In this document: one piece after another, positions 8,709-17,951 of the stretch
Numbering within the stretch: the first letter of the stretch is position 1
Layout: every line of letters begins with the position of its first letter
From: Tolypothrix sp. PCC 7712
GTDB lineage: Bacteria; Cyanobacteriota; Cyanobacteriia; Cyanobacteriales; Nostocaceae
Direction: 5' to 3'
Length of the DNA: 64,000 nt
Assembly: GCF_025860405.1 (NCBI RefSeq)
Contig: NZ_CP063785.1
Coordinates: 4,402,001-4,466,000, forward strand
The notes under the pieces: model-generated
What the model saw: only the letters and a program-made list of their open reading frames with translations
The model's database searches: none
What the model was told of the DNA's origin: nothing
Translations under genes and position numbers: made by a program

Positions 8709-9179
8709 TTAGCTGATTCTGAATGTACATTCCAGAATTAACTTTTGGTTCACCAGTGAATAGGGTTGAATGGCTAAAGCACGCTGAAAAGCTTGAATTG
8801 CTTCAACATATTTACCTAAAGCTGCATAACATAAGCCCATACCGTGGAGTGCGCCAAAATGTACAGGATTGAGATTCACAACCATCTGACAATCTGCTAA
8901 GGACTTTTGATAATTACCCATGCTGTAGTAAAGAAAAGCACGACGATTCCAAGCTTCAGCAAAATCTGGTTGTTCGTTAATTAATCTTGTTAGCACTTCT
9001 TCAGCTTCAGTAGTTTCCCCAGCATCCAATAATTTCTGGCTGTGGTCAATTTTCTCCAGCCCATAAATGCCTTTTTGTTGAAACCAGATGCGCCAGATTT
9101 TCTTAGTCGCTTGTTCCCGGACTGTAGCATCTGAATTTTTCAAATCTTCAAGTAAAGAGCTGATAGATAAAGAATCCAT
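8709..9179 (-). CDS. TPR-repeat protein
   Basis: 156 residues. Residues 1 to about 50 are helical and charged; about 55-145 contain roughly three tetratricopeptide repeats (AEAWNRRAFLYYSMGNYQKSL; HGMGLCYAALGKYVEAIQAF). TPR modules bind other proteins. It is the first gene of the minus-strand run and lies 35 bp upstream of the NMT1-like lipoprotein gene, so it may be transcribed with it. There is no signal peptide. No specific function can be given. Confidence 0.8.
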   Translation of the reverse strand: MDSLSISSLLEDLKNSDATVREQATKKIWRIWFQQKGIYGLEKIDHSQKLLDAGETTEAEEVLTRLINEQPDFAEAWNRRAFLYYSMGNYQKSLADCQMVVNLNPVHFGALHGMGLCYAALGKYVEAIQAFQRALAIQPYSLVNQKLILECTFRIS

Positions 9180-9472
9180 AAATTCGGTCTAGGTAAATGT
9201 ATGTATATATCAACTGTCGCACAAAAATCCCTACTTAAACATATTTAAAGTCATCTTTAAATTCTCTTAATTAGAGTTACAAAATTAACGTTTTCAGTGT
9301 TACATTTTTTATGTATTCAGTAATACTATTGGTACTGGTTTTTAGCGTAAAATTTATAGATAATTAGTCATTAGGACATCATAAATTTAAAAATAGCAGC
9401 TGACTTTTGGTAGTTGACAAAACAAGTTAACTAACAGTTGATAAAAACATCACAAAAAAAACCAAGTAATCT

Positions 9473-10732
9473 ATGCCAAAGCCAAATAGTGTTTCCAGGC
9501 ATATTGTTCTCACATCCCATCCCAATAGTTTTGGCCCCAAACCAAACCCCATTCATTGGGGCGCAGCCGAGCCGATGGAACGTGGCCCGATTATCGCCAC
9601 TTTGACCAAGCAAGCGCACCGAAATGTGATTGGCACCCATTCCGGTAGTTATGCTGTCTATCGTGCTTTAGCGGTGGCTAGCGGGGCTTTACAGTCAGAT
9701 CATCGCGCCGATTTGACTAACACCTCGCCAGTTACTCATATTGGCCCCCATCCCAGTTGGGCTGATCCTGATAAAATTGTGTCCCTAGACCCCTTTGGGG
9801 CGGTAGCTAGTGAGGTATTTGCCTCTTATTACGCCCAAGGTTATGACATCCGCCCCACAATTGCGATTACTCAGGCTCATATTAATATGCCGGAGCTGCA
9901 AGAAGCGGTAGATAAGGGACGCTTGCAGGTGGATGGCAAAATTATGAAACCAGGCGGTGATTTGGTCGTTACCAAGGCGGCGATTGAGCCAGTTTGGTAT
10001 TTACCAGGAATTGCCAAGCGGTTTAGCATTCAAGAAACAGATTTACGCCGCGCTTTATTTGAACAAACTGGGGGGATGTTCCCCGAATTGGTGACACGTT
10101 CTGATTTAGAAGTATTTTTACCCCCAATTGGCGGTGTCACAGTTTACATTGTCGGTGATTTAGCTGCGATCGCAGATCCCAATAAACCGCTAGCTGTGCG
10201 GGTACATGATGAATGTAACGGTTCTGATGTCTTTGGTTCCGATATCTGTACCTGTCGCCCTTATTTAGTACATGGGATTGAAGTCTGCGTCCAAACTGCA
10301 CAGGAAGGCGGCGTGGGTGTAATTGTCTACTGCCGTAAAGAAGGACGTGCTTTAGGAGAAGTTACCAAATTCTTAGTTTACAACGCCAGGAAGCGACAAG
10401 AAGGAGGCGATCGCGCTGATGCTTACTTTGCCCGTACAGAATGCGTGGCGGGTGTGCAAGATATGCGCTTCCAAGAATTGATGCCCGATGTGTTGCATTG
10501 GTTGGGTATTACCCGCATTGACCGCATGGTATCAATGAGTAATATGAAGTACAACGCCATCACCCAAGCGGGGATTGAAATTGTCGAACGGGTACCCATC
10601 CCAGAGGATTTGATTCCCCAAGATGCACGGGTGGAAATTGAGGCGAAGAAGGCGGCTGGCTACTACACCACAGGTGATGTGTTAGATGCGGAAAGTTTAG
10701 GTGAGGTGAAGGGGCGAGATTTGGAAGGATAA
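9473..10732 (+). CDS. urc1: URC1, GTP cyclohydrolase II-like uracil-catabolism enzyme
   Basis: 419 residues, about twice a stand-alone RibA. The C-terminal half carries the GTP cyclohydrolase II fold: HDECNGSDVFGSDICTC supplies the three zinc cysteines, and KEGRALGE replaces the QEGRGIGL of RibA. The N-terminal 190 residues are characteristic of the URC1 family, not of RibA. In the fungal URC pathway URC1 acts on uracil-derived UMP. Its neighbours URC4 and uracil phosphoribosyltransferase make this assignment strong. The spacer upstream (9180-9472) holds no other gene. Riboflavin synthesis is unlikely because the DHBP synthase partner is absent. Confidence 0.88.
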   Translation: MPKPNSVSRHIVLTSHPNSFGPKPNPIHWGAAEPMERGPIIATLTKQAHRNVIGTHSGSYAVYRALAVASGALQSDHRADLTNTSPVTHIGPHPSWADPDKIVSLDPFGAVASEVFASYYAQGYDIRPTIAITQAHINMPELQEAVDKGRLQVDGKIMKPGGDLVVTKAAIEPVWYLPGIAKRFSIQETDLRRALFEQTGGMFPELVTRSDLEVFLPPIGGVTVYIVGDLAAIADPNKPLAVRVHDECNGSDVFGSDICTCRPYLVHGIEVCVQTAQEGGVGVIVYCRKEGRALGEVTKFLVYNARKRQEGGDRADAYFARTECVAGVQDMRFQELMPDVLHWLGITRIDRMVSMSNMKYNAITQAGIEIVERVPIPEDLIPQDARVEIEAKKAAGYYTTGDVLDAESLGEVKGRDLEG

Positions 10733-10738
10733 AGTATC

Positions 10739-10765
10739 AAGGATGAAGGATAAAACTTCATCCTT
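10739..10765 (+). promoter_or_regulatory. Hairpin between urc1 and urc4
   Basis: A perfect 10-bp inverted repeat (AAGGATGAAG, loop GATAAAA, CTTCATCCTT) lies between the two genes, nine bases before the ribosome-binding site of urc4. There is no U-tract, so it is more likely an mRNA processing or stability element, or a repeat, than a terminator. Related AAGGATGAAGGA words occur near 20973 and 58383. Confidence 0.6.
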
Positions 10766-10773
10766 ACTCTTGC

Positions 10774-10780
10774 AGGAGGT
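10774..10780 (+). promoter_or_regulatory. Strong ribosome-binding site fixing the urc4 GTG start
   Basis: AGGAGGT lies five bases before the GTG at 10786. This near-perfect Shine-Dalgarno sequence is stronger than most in the window and supports the unusual start codon. Confidence 0.75.
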
Positions 10781-10785
10781 GAAGA

Positions 10786-12039
10786 GTGGATAGACGAACC
10801 GCGAAGGCGCGAAGTACACAAAGAGAAGAGGGGGAAGAAGAGATTGTGAGATATCTTCGTTCTCCGGAGGCGATTCGAGAAAGATGTGGGCAATTATTTT
10901 CTTGGGTATGTGAGGGGAACTCAGAGAATTTTGCTTGCGATTTGACGCAGTTGGGAAAGGTTGCGGATTATGTGATTGAGGTAATCCGCACAGAATACCC
11001 AAATTTAGATATTCCCTTTCACAGCCGTTGGCGACATTTTGAAGTTGGGGGTGTAAGGCGAGTCGCGAATTTAGATCCTCAGTTGGTGGGATTATCTCCT
11101 GCTGATAAAGTGGCGGCTAAGTTTGATTTGGCGATTGTGAGTGTGCTGCTAGATGCTGGTGCTGGGGATAAATGGCATTATGATGAGCTGGAAACTGGCT
11201 TAAGATTAGGTCGTTCGGAAGGCTTGGCTGTGGCTAGTTTCCGGATGTTTTGTGAAGGCAATTTTGCACTTAATAGCTTACCCCAGGCTGATGCTTATCG
11301 CTTACAAAGATTAACTGAAGCAGAACTAGCAACTGGATTCCAAGCCAATGCGGAAAATCCCTTAGTGGGAATTACCGGAAGATTGAATTTATTACAAAAG
11401 TTAGGAAAAGTCATAGTTACTTTCCCCCATTTATTTGGATATCACAATCCTCGTCCGGGGAATTTAGTTAATTATCTCTTGGGTAAGTCAGAAAATCGAC
11501 AGTTAGCTGCTACTACTGTATTAGATGCAATCCTAGAAGGGCTGAGTGATATTTGGCCGGGAAGATTAGAGATAGCTGGGGTAAATTTAGGTGATGTTTG
11601 GCAACATCCAGCTATTAATGATGATGGATTAGTGCCTTTTCATAAGCTGTCTCAGTGGTTGACATATTCTTTATTGGAACCGCTACAAGAACTGGGTATA
11701 ACAATTACTGGTTTAGATCAACTCACTGGTTTACCAGAATATCGCAATGGGGGTTTATGCGTTGATTTGGGATTAATTACTGTGAAAAATCCTGAGATTT
11801 TCCGCACTTCTCACTCCGTAGCATCAGAAATTATCGTTGAATGGCGCGCTTTGACAGTGATTCTTCTAGATTTGATTGCGGCGACAGTACGCGACAAGTT
11901 GGGTATGAGTAGCGAAGAACTCCCATTAGTCAAAATCCTCCAAGGGGGAACTTGGACAGCCGGACGCAAAATTGCTGCTGAACTCAGAACAGGTGGGATA
12001 CCCCCCATACAAATAGAAAGTGATGGCACGGTATTCTAG
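10786..12039 (+). CDS. urc4: URC4/Urg3-family protein (DUF1688)
   Basis: 417 residues. The family signature is seen in FHSRWRHFEVGGVRR (about 63-77), KFDLAIVSVLLDAGAG and the C-terminal SHSVASEIIVEWRALTV. URC4 is required for uracil use by the URC route in yeasts, but its reaction is not firmly settled. It follows urc1 by 53 bp and is followed by upp, so the three form a pathway cluster. The start is GTG with a strong ribosome-binding site. The first roughly 20 codons overlap a repeat word common in Nostocales (CGCGAAGGCGCGAAG), so the N-terminus may be partly repeat-derived; conserved sequence begins at about EEEIVRYLRSPEAIR. Confidence 0.87.
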   Translation: MDRRTAKARSTQREEGEEEIVRYLRSPEAIRERCGQLFSWVCEGNSENFACDLTQLGKVADYVIEVIRTEYPNLDIPFHSRWRHFEVGGVRRVANLDPQLVGLSPADKVAAKFDLAIVSVLLDAGAGDKWHYDELETGLRLGRSEGLAVASFRMFCEGNFALNSLPQADAYRLQRLTEAELATGFQANAENPLVGITGRLNLLQKLGKVIVTFPHLFGYHNPRPGNLVNYLLGKSENRQLAATTVLDAILEGLSDIWPGRLEIAGVNLGDVWQHPAINDDGLVPFHKLSQWLTYSLLEPLQELGITITGLDQLTGLPEYRNGGLCVDLGLITVKNPEIFRTSHSVASEIIVEWRALTVILLDLIAATVRDKLGMSSEELPLVKILQGGTWTAGRKIAAELRTGGIPPIQIESDGTVF

Positions 12040-12167
12040 GGGACTGGGGACTGGGGACTGGGGATGAGGGAGATGAGGGGGATGAGGGGGAACAAACACC
12101 CAACATCTAATTACCAATTACCCATTACCAATTACCCATTACCAAATGACAAATGACAAATGACAAA
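12038..12167. repeat. Mixed heptamer arrays running into the upp start codon
   Basis: The spacer is made of GGGGACT units, then GATGAGGGG units, then ATTACCA/ATTACCC units and finally ATGACAA units (ATGs at 12146, 12153 and 12160). The last ATG is the start of upp. Confidence 0.9.
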
Positions 12168-12795
12168 TCAAGTTACGTTAATTGAACATCCATTGATTCA
12201 GCACAAACTAACACTGATGCGGCGGGCGGAGACGAGTACAACGAAGTTTCGTAACCTCGTTAAAGAAGTTAGTTTGTTGTTGGCTTATGAGGTAACGCGG
12301 GATTTACCTGTGAAATATGAAGAGATTCAAACGCCTCTCGCCGCGATGAATGCGCCTGTGCTTGCACCAGATAAAAAGCTAGTGTTAGTTTCCATTATGC
12401 GGGCGGGACAGGGGATTTTAGATGGGATGTTGGAGTTAATTCCTTCAGCTAGGGTGGGACACGTGGGTTTATATCGTGACCCAAAAACACTGATTCCTGT
12501 GGAGTATTATTTTAAGGTTCCCCATGATGTCGAACACCGAGATATGATTGTTGTCGATCCGATGTTAGCAACCGGTAATTCGGCGGTGGCGGCGGTGGAA
12601 CGCTTGAAATCAACGAATCCGTTATCGATTAAGTTTGTCTGCTTATTGGCTGCACCGGAAGGGATTAAGCATTTTTGTGAGGTACATCCAGATGTGCCTT
12701 TATATACGGCTGCTATCGATGACTATTTGGATGAGCATGGCTATATTATCCCCGGTTTAGGAGATGCAGGCGATCGCTTGTTTGGCACAAGATAA
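12160..12795 (+). CDS. upp: Uracil phosphoribosyltransferase
   Basis: 211 residues, full length for Upp. It converts uracil and PRPP to UMP. The PRPP-binding loop is VVDPMLATGNSA (about 128-139), SIMRAGQGIL is the conserved upstream loop, and the C-terminus has DYLDEHGYIIPGLGDAGDRLFGT, the uracil-binding segment. It is third after urc1 and urc4 and would supply UMP to the URC pathway (the role of URC6 in yeast) as well as serve salvage. The start codon lies in the ATGACAA array, with no Shine-Dalgarno sequence. Confidence 0.95.
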   Translation: MTNQVTLIEHPLIQHKLTLMRRAETSTTKFRNLVKEVSLLLAYEVTRDLPVKYEEIQTPLAAMNAPVLAPDKKLVLVSIMRAGQGILDGMLELIPSARVGHVGLYRDPKTLIPVEYYFKVPHDVEHRDMIVVDPMLATGNSAVAAVERLKSTNPLSIKFVCLLAAPEGIKHFCEVHPDVPLYTAAIDDYLDEHGYIIPGLGDAGDRLFGTR

Positions 12796-12800
12796 GGAAA

Positions 12801-12866
12801 ATGCCCTATGCCCTATGCCCCATGCCCCATGCCCCATGCCCCATGCCCCATGCCCCATGCCCCATG
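12801..12866. repeat. ATGCCCC heptamer array
   Basis: About ten consecutive ATGCCCT/ATGCCCC heptamers fill the gap between the convergent upp and nucleoside permease genes. Confidence 0.9.
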
Positions 12867-12870
12867 ATAA

Positions 12871-13809
12871 TTAATCTGAATGGCGATTTTCTCCAAAGTA
12901 AGCAGTACCTAATGCTTTGGGTGGTGTTGATTTCCCGGCTAATCCTACCAATGCGAATAAAGCGATCGCATAAGGTAACATGACTAAAAATTGGTAAGGT
13001 ATATTTGCCCCTAATGCTTGAATTCGCAGTTGCAAAGCTTCCGTAGCCCCAAATAGCAAACAAGCCAAAGCACTACCTAGAGGATGCCATCTGCCAAAAA
13101 TTAAAGCTGCGATCGCAATAAATCCTTTACCTGCACTCATCCCCTCGGCAAAAAATCTCACTTGTACCAAGGTTAAATAAGCACCTCCCAAACTAGCAAG
13201 GCAACCGCTAATGAATACAGCAAGATAACGTACCCTTGTTACCAAAATTCCAGCAGTATCAGCAGCTTGCGGCGATTCTCCCACAGCCCGTAATGTCAGC
13301 CCAAAGCTGGTTTGAAATAATATATATGTTGTGAAAATAACTAATATTAATAGTGAATATACTAAAATATCTTGCTGAAATAACAAAGCCCCGATCACGG
13401 GAAGATTCGCCAAACCAGGAGTAATTATCGCCCCAATTCCCGGTAATTGCTGTGTACTACTACCGCCAAATACCAGCCTTCCTAGAAATGATGTTAACCC
13501 GGCGGCGACAAGATTAATTGCTAGTCCAGAGACTAATTGATCAACCCGCAAAGTTACACATAAAAAGGCGTGGAGTAACCCTACCAATCCGCCAGCAATC
13601 ACAGATGCGATGACACCCAGCCAAGGATTTCCACTGTAGAAAGTAGCAACAGCACTAGTAAAAGCCCCAGTTAATAACATACCTTCCAAAGCGATATTTA
13701 ACACCCCTGAGCGTTCCGAATACAATCCCCCTAAAGCAGCAAATCCCAAGGGTACAGCTAGACGCACAGTCGCAACCAAGTAATCAGAGAAAAAATTGAG
13801 ATTATTCAT
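12871..13809 (-). CDS. Nucleoside-type ABC permease (BPD_transp_2, NupQ-like)
   Basis: About 312 residues from the ATG at 13807-13809; an upstream ATG at 13830 adds seven residues. The sequence is highly hydrophobic with eight to nine membrane segments and the family motif YSERSGVLNIALEGMLL near the N-terminus. This motif and AVGESPQAADTAGI are typical of the second permease of BMP/NupABC-type nucleoside importers. It lies 60 bp downstream of the first permease on the same strand. Neither an ATPase nor a BMP lipoprotein gene is adjacent. Convergence with the URC genes makes uridine or another nucleoside a plausible substrate. Confidence 0.87.
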   Translation of the reverse strand: MNNLNFFSDYLVATVRLAVPLGFAALGGLYSERSGVLNIALEGMLLTGAFTSAVATFYSGNPWLGVIASVIAGGLVGLLHAFLCVTLRVDQLVSGLAINLVAAGLTSFLGRLVFGGSSTQQLPGIGAIITPGLANLPVIGALLFQQDILVYSLLILVIFTTYILFQTSFGLTLRAVGESPQAADTAGILVTRVRYLAVFISGCLASLGGAYLTLVQVRFFAEGMSAGKGFIAIAALIFGRWHPLGSALACLLFGATEALQLRIQALGANIPYQFLVMLPYAIALFALVGLAGKSTPPKALGTAYFGENRHSD

Positions 13810-13869
13810 AGAGCTATTTTTAAACGCCAAGGTTCACTGAGGAAAGCGTAAAGCAGAGTTTTCTTGGCG

Positions 13870-14919
13870 TTACTCTGCGTTAACCTTAGCGTGACTCTGC
13901 GTTTTTACTCTGATTGCCCTTTCCACCGCCAAACTAATCGCAATAAACAATACCGCTAAACCCTGAATAGCGTACACCACAGTTACCGGCACACCTGCAC
14001 TCCGTTGCATGACATTCGCACCACTACGCAGCGCCGCAAAAAATAGCGAAGTTAACACTACACCGACCACACTACCACGACTGAGAAATGCGATCGCAAT
14101 GGCATCAAATCCATAACCTGGCGAAACTTGTTCAAATAGCCGATATTTCAACCCCATTACTTCACAACTACCAGCCAAACCCGCTAAACCTCCCGCTAAA
14201 GCCATCACTAACATAATGGTACGTTCTACCGACATTTGAGCATAACGGGCGGCGATGGGGTTAAATCCCACTGCGGTAATTTGGTATCCTAAAGGCGATC
14301 GCCCTAACAACACCCACAATATTACTGCGGCAAGTAAAGCTAATAAAATCCCTGCATGGGCGAGGCTTTGTGGTAGTATAATCGCTAGACGGGCGGTCTT
14401 GGCTATTAATGGCGAGTAAGGACTAGGCGCGCCTGGTGCCATTAAGGGATTCTGTACGAGGTAACTAACTAAATTTACGGCAATGTAATTTAGTAATAAC
14501 GTAGTGATTACCTCATTTACTCCCCGTAAAGCTTTGAGATAACCAGGAATCCAACCCCAAACCGCACCAAATAAAAATCCGGCGAACATTGCTAGAGGAA
14601 TATGAATTACAGCAGGTAATCCCTGCACATATAATCCAATTAAAGTACTTCCCAACGCACCTAAGTAAATTTGTCCTTCACCACCGATATTAAATTGTCC
14701 AGCTCGTAATGCTACCAATACCCCCAAGCTGGTGAACAATAGCGGTGTCATTTTGGTGAGGGTGTTACCAAAACCAAAGTAGCTGGAAAGAGATTCTTGG
14801 AATAAAGCTGTGTACGCAGTGAGGGGATTTGCCCCAGCTAGGAGGATGAGGATAGCACCGACGAGTAGAGCAGATGTAATAGCAATTAGCGGTGATAGGA
14901 TTGGGAGCAGAAATTTCAT
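13870..14919 (-). CDS. Nucleoside-type ABC permease (BPD_transp_2, NupP-like)
   Basis: About 349 residues from the ATG at 14917-14919; a longer form from 15003 would add 28 polar residues not expected in the family. It has multiple membrane segments, an N-terminal LLVGAILILLAGANPLTAY, and the motifs FNIGGEGQIYLGA and AVGFNPIAARYAQM, which identify the first permease of BMP-type nucleoside importers. It pairs with the permease at 12871-13809. A start at 14919 fits the family length (about 350). Confidence 0.85.
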   Translation of the reverse strand: MKFLLPILSPLIAITSALLVGAILILLAGANPLTAYTALFQESLSSYFGFGNTLTKMTPLLFTSLGVLVALRAGQFNIGGEGQIYLGALGSTLIGLYVQGLPAVIHIPLAMFAGFLFGAVWGWIPGYLKALRGVNEVITTLLLNYIAVNLVSYLVQNPLMAPGAPSPYSPLIAKTARLAIILPQSLAHAGILLALLAAVILWVLLGRSPLGYQITAVGFNPIAARYAQMSVERTIMLVMALAGGLAGLAGSCEVMGLKYRLFEQVSPGYGFDAIAIAFLSRGSVVGVVLTSLFFAALRSGANVMQRSAGVPVTVVYAIQGLAVLFIAISLAVERAIRVKTQSHAKVNAE

Positions 14920-15003
14920 GCGATTATTTGCGATCGTTTTGTCATCTTTGCCAACCCTCAGCTTCAGAAATGAGTATAAAATAATATCTCGATTAGAAAC
15001 CAT

Positions 15004-15454
15004 GAAAAAACTTTTGCTATGAATACCTCAACAGCGAAGTTTTGCCATGACTAGCAATACTATTCCTCACAAGAGTGATTGCTCTAAATTTATACAGAGT
15101 ATTGTATCCCCATTTGCGTTATAGAGGTTATTGATGAATGTTAGGGATGTGAAATTACAAGTTAGCCACTCATGGGAAAAGGTAACAACCAAACATGAAA
15201 AATTCTCTTCTCTAGCGTCTCGTTTCTAGTCTCTATATCCTATTTTTAAGCTAGTATGAGAAACCTATATTACTGCTCTAGGTTTCTAGTCAGCTATAAT
15301 GTAACAAATTAAATGTCAGCCAACTTATTAATTTTTTAAAAAGTCTATAGTAAATCAAAAATATTTTTACAACCTATTTTATGTAAAGGATTCTAGTTTT
15401 CATGTAATCTAAAATCCCCCACTATTTAACGCTTATTTATAGCCGATTATGGTA
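15004..15454. other. AT-rich spacer without recognised gene
   Basis: This spacer separates the permease genes from trmB. I see no gene, tRNA or strong hairpin. It contains the promoter region of the permease genes (minus strand) and the 3' side of trmB. Confidence 0.5.
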
Positions 15455-16108
15455 TTAGGAATTTGTTGTTACTTCTCTTTTGATAAATAAAGCCCGATAA
15501 ACAGGCTCACCTTTGTTTTGAGTAGCTGTTTCTCGTTCTGTAGCTACGGGTAGAGGATTTTCTGTCAGCCATTCTTCAGCACTCAATTTCTGAAATGCTG
15601 GATTTTCGGCAAAAATATTCCGCATTTCTATTGCTAAAAACTCTATATCTGATTGCAAAAATACAACCCCGCCAACAGCCAAATAATTCGCTAACTCTGC
15701 CACTAATTCTGGTTGCACTATTCGCCGTTTCGCATGGCGAGTTTTAAACCAAGGATCGGGAAATTGAATTGTGACACGTTGTAAGATACCTGGTGGCAAG
15801 ACAGATAAAAGTGGCTGTAAAGATTTATTTACATTGCAAAATAAATAATGGAGATTTGTTAATCCTAAATCTGTAGATAAATGATTTGCCTCTACCACTA
15901 AGGGTTCTCGAATTTCTAAACCGAGAAAATTCCACTCAGGTTCTATTTTTGCCATATTCAACAAAAACCTTCCCCTAGCACAGCCAATATCTAAATGTAA
16001 TGGTTGGTAAGGCTGGGTATATACTTTGTCCCAATCAAGAGTACTGATTGCTTTTTGATACCTTTGGGCAAGGGGATTAACATGTTGACGTACTCGCACA
16101 GCGGCCAA
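15455..16108 (-). CDS. trmB: tRNA (guanine-N7-)-methyltransferase
   Basis: 217 residues from a TTG start at 16106-16108 (LAAVRVRQHVNPLA in the genomic reading), preceded by GGAGAA about 6 nt upstream. A longer reading from ATG 16174 would add 22 residues absent from the family. SAM binding is shown by HLDIGCARGRF, and the TrmB signature by PDPWFKTRHAKRR. It methylates G46 in the variable loop of tRNAs. It is monocistronic here. Confidence 0.93.
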   Translation of the reverse strand: MAAVRVRQHVNPLAQRYQKAISTLDWDKVYTQPYQPLHLDIGCARGRFLLNMAKIEPEWNFLGLEIREPLVVEANHLSTDLGLTNLHYLFCNVNKSLQPLLSVLPPGILQRVTIQFPDPWFKTRHAKRRIVQPELVAELANYLAVGGVVFLQSDIEFLAIEMRNIFAENPAFQKLSAEEWLTENPLPVATERETATQNKGEPVYRALFIKREVTTNS

Positions 16109-16835
16109 AATAGATTCTCCTTCACACGATGATCTCAAACAACAAGGCTGTAATTGCCTGATTGTAATTAGCAATTAACCAATATTTTATCTTAAACAAG
16201 AATACTCGAGAAAAGAGCAACGTCAATTTGTTGAAAAATTTGTTTGCTCTTTATCATCTATATTTGAATAGCTCTAACATTATGAATGGCCGATGCCAGA
16301 CAATCTACTTTATATTTCATTGATATAATTGCCTCATCAGCTAAAAAATCAATAAAGATTTAGCAAAATATCGGGATTGGTGATTAGTAAACATCAAAAA
16401 AAACAGCGGACAGCATTGGCTGCATCTATAACATAATTAAAAGTATTTCTTCTATCGGAGAATTTTTTACTATAGACTTCACAGAGATACGAACTACTGG
16501 CTGTAAGACTTTCATCAGTAACACTCATCAACTATATTCACAAAGACTGATGAAAAGTTTGATCCTTGGTGTCTACTCTACTCTAATAACTACCACAAGC
16601 GACGTAAAACCACCTTGAAGGGTTCCACAACAACCCTAAATCTGCAAAAATGGTTCTGGTAAAATCAGTCTGTTGAATAGCATATATGCCTGATTTTTAA
16701 GATAAATCTCATGCAGTTATCGGCAACGATTAATGTGTAGAAATGTTAAGGCTTGACGCTTCAAAGCAGGTTAACAAAGCACAAGTTATACTCTTGGGAA
16801 AAGGCTTGTTTTAAACCCTAATTTTATAAACTATC
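16109..16835. other. Long AT-rich divergent spacer
   Basis: About 700 bp between divergently transcribed trmB and the metallophosphoesterase gene. I find no convincing open frame, tRNA or terminator. It should hold both promoters. Confidence 0.5.
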
Positions 16836-16844
16836 GTGAAATCA

Positions 16845-17951
16845 ATGGCTCTAAATTTTCGGTTTGCCATAGTTAGCGATTTACATATCGCACTAACCCA
16901 CACAATTTGGGATCATCCCAGCCGCTTTCATCTAGTGGAAGTTAGCATCCCTGCTTTTGAAAGCATATTAGAACATTTAACACAGCTCGACTTAGATTTT
17001 CTCTTAATCCCAGGAGACTTAACGCAACATGGCGAACCAGAAAACCATGCTTGGTTACAACAACGTTTAGCTAAGTTACCTTTTCCTGCCTATGTTGTAC
17101 CTGGAAATCACGATGTTCCTGTGTTGATGGCTGATGAACAATCGATCGCCTTTGCTGATTTTCCCTACTACTACCGCAAGTTTGGTTATGACAATCCCCA
17201 GCAACCTTATTACACAACTGAGTTGCTACCTGGAGTCAGACTAATTGGCTTAAATTCTAATACTTTTAACGAACAAGGTCAGCAAATAGGGCGTTTAGAT
17301 GATCAACAGTTCCAGTGGTTAGAAGAAGTACTAGCAAAAGTCAAAGATGAATTAGTTTTGGTGATGGTGCATCACAATGTAGTTGAGCATCTACCCGATC
17401 AATTACGCCATCCGATGGCAAATCGCTATATGTTGGAAAATGCCAGAGAATTAGTGCAATTGCTCAAACGCTACAACGTAAATTTAGTATTTACTGGGCA
17501 TTTACACGTACAGGATGTTGCTTGCTCTGAAGGTGTATATGATATTACCACTGGTTCTTTAGTTAGCTATCCTCATCCCTATCGTACATTAGAGTACCAT
17601 CGTGATAATTACGGTAGACAATGGTTACAAATTTTATCTCATAGAGTGGAAGCAGTACCAGATTTTCCCAATTTGCAACAATTATCTAAAGAGTGGATGG
17701 GCGATCGCTCTTTTCCCTTCCTCATCAAGTTACTAACTTTACCACCCTTAAACCTGCCCATTGACCAGGCAAAAGAACTAGCTCCTAGTTTACGAGACTT
17801 TTGGGCAACTATTGCCGATGGCGATGCTTTATTAGACTTTCCCCAGTTCCCCCACAAAGTCCGCCACTACATTCAAAAATACGGTGCGATCGCTAATAGT
17901 GGTACTCCTACTCTGATTGATAACAACAGCACAATTTTGTTGCCGAGGTGA
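16845..17951 (+). CDS. Metallophosphoesterase (CpdA/class III phosphodiesterase-like)
   Basis: About 368 residues from the ATG at 16845; a GTG at 16836 is an alternative. The two-metal signature is complete: SDLH (about 10-13), GDLTQHGE, GNHDVP, HHN and GHLHVQD. This arrangement matches calcineurin-like phosphoesterases related to cyclic nucleotide phosphodiesterases. The C-terminal 100 residues are specific to this group. The substrate cannot be told from sequence. Confidence 0.88.
   Translation: MALNFRFAIVSDLHIALTHTIWDHPSRFHLVEVSIPAFESILEHLTQLDLDFLLIPGDLTQHGEPENHAWLQQRLAKLPFPAYVVPGNHDVPVLMADEQSIAFADFPYYYRKFGYDNPQQPYYTTELLPGVRLIGLNSNTFNEQGQQIGRLDDQQFQWLEEVLAKVKDELVLVMVHHNVVEHLPDQLRHPMANRYMLENARELVQLLKRYNVNLVFTGHLHVQDVACSEGVYDITTGSLVSYPHPYRTLEYHRDNYGRQWLQILSHRVEAVPDFPNLQQLSKEWMGDRSFPFLIKLLTLPPLNLPIDQAKELAPSLRDFWATIADGDALLDFPQFPHKVRHYIQKYGAIANSGTPTLIDNNSTILLPR

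Noticed and set aside
10663..11002. Minus-strand frames across the urc1-urc4 junction
   Set aside because: They are antisense to two well-supported genes and span the hairpin.
12801..13063. Short frames on both strands over the ATGCCCC array
   Set aside because: They are heptamer translations (MPHAPCP type) running into the permease gene.
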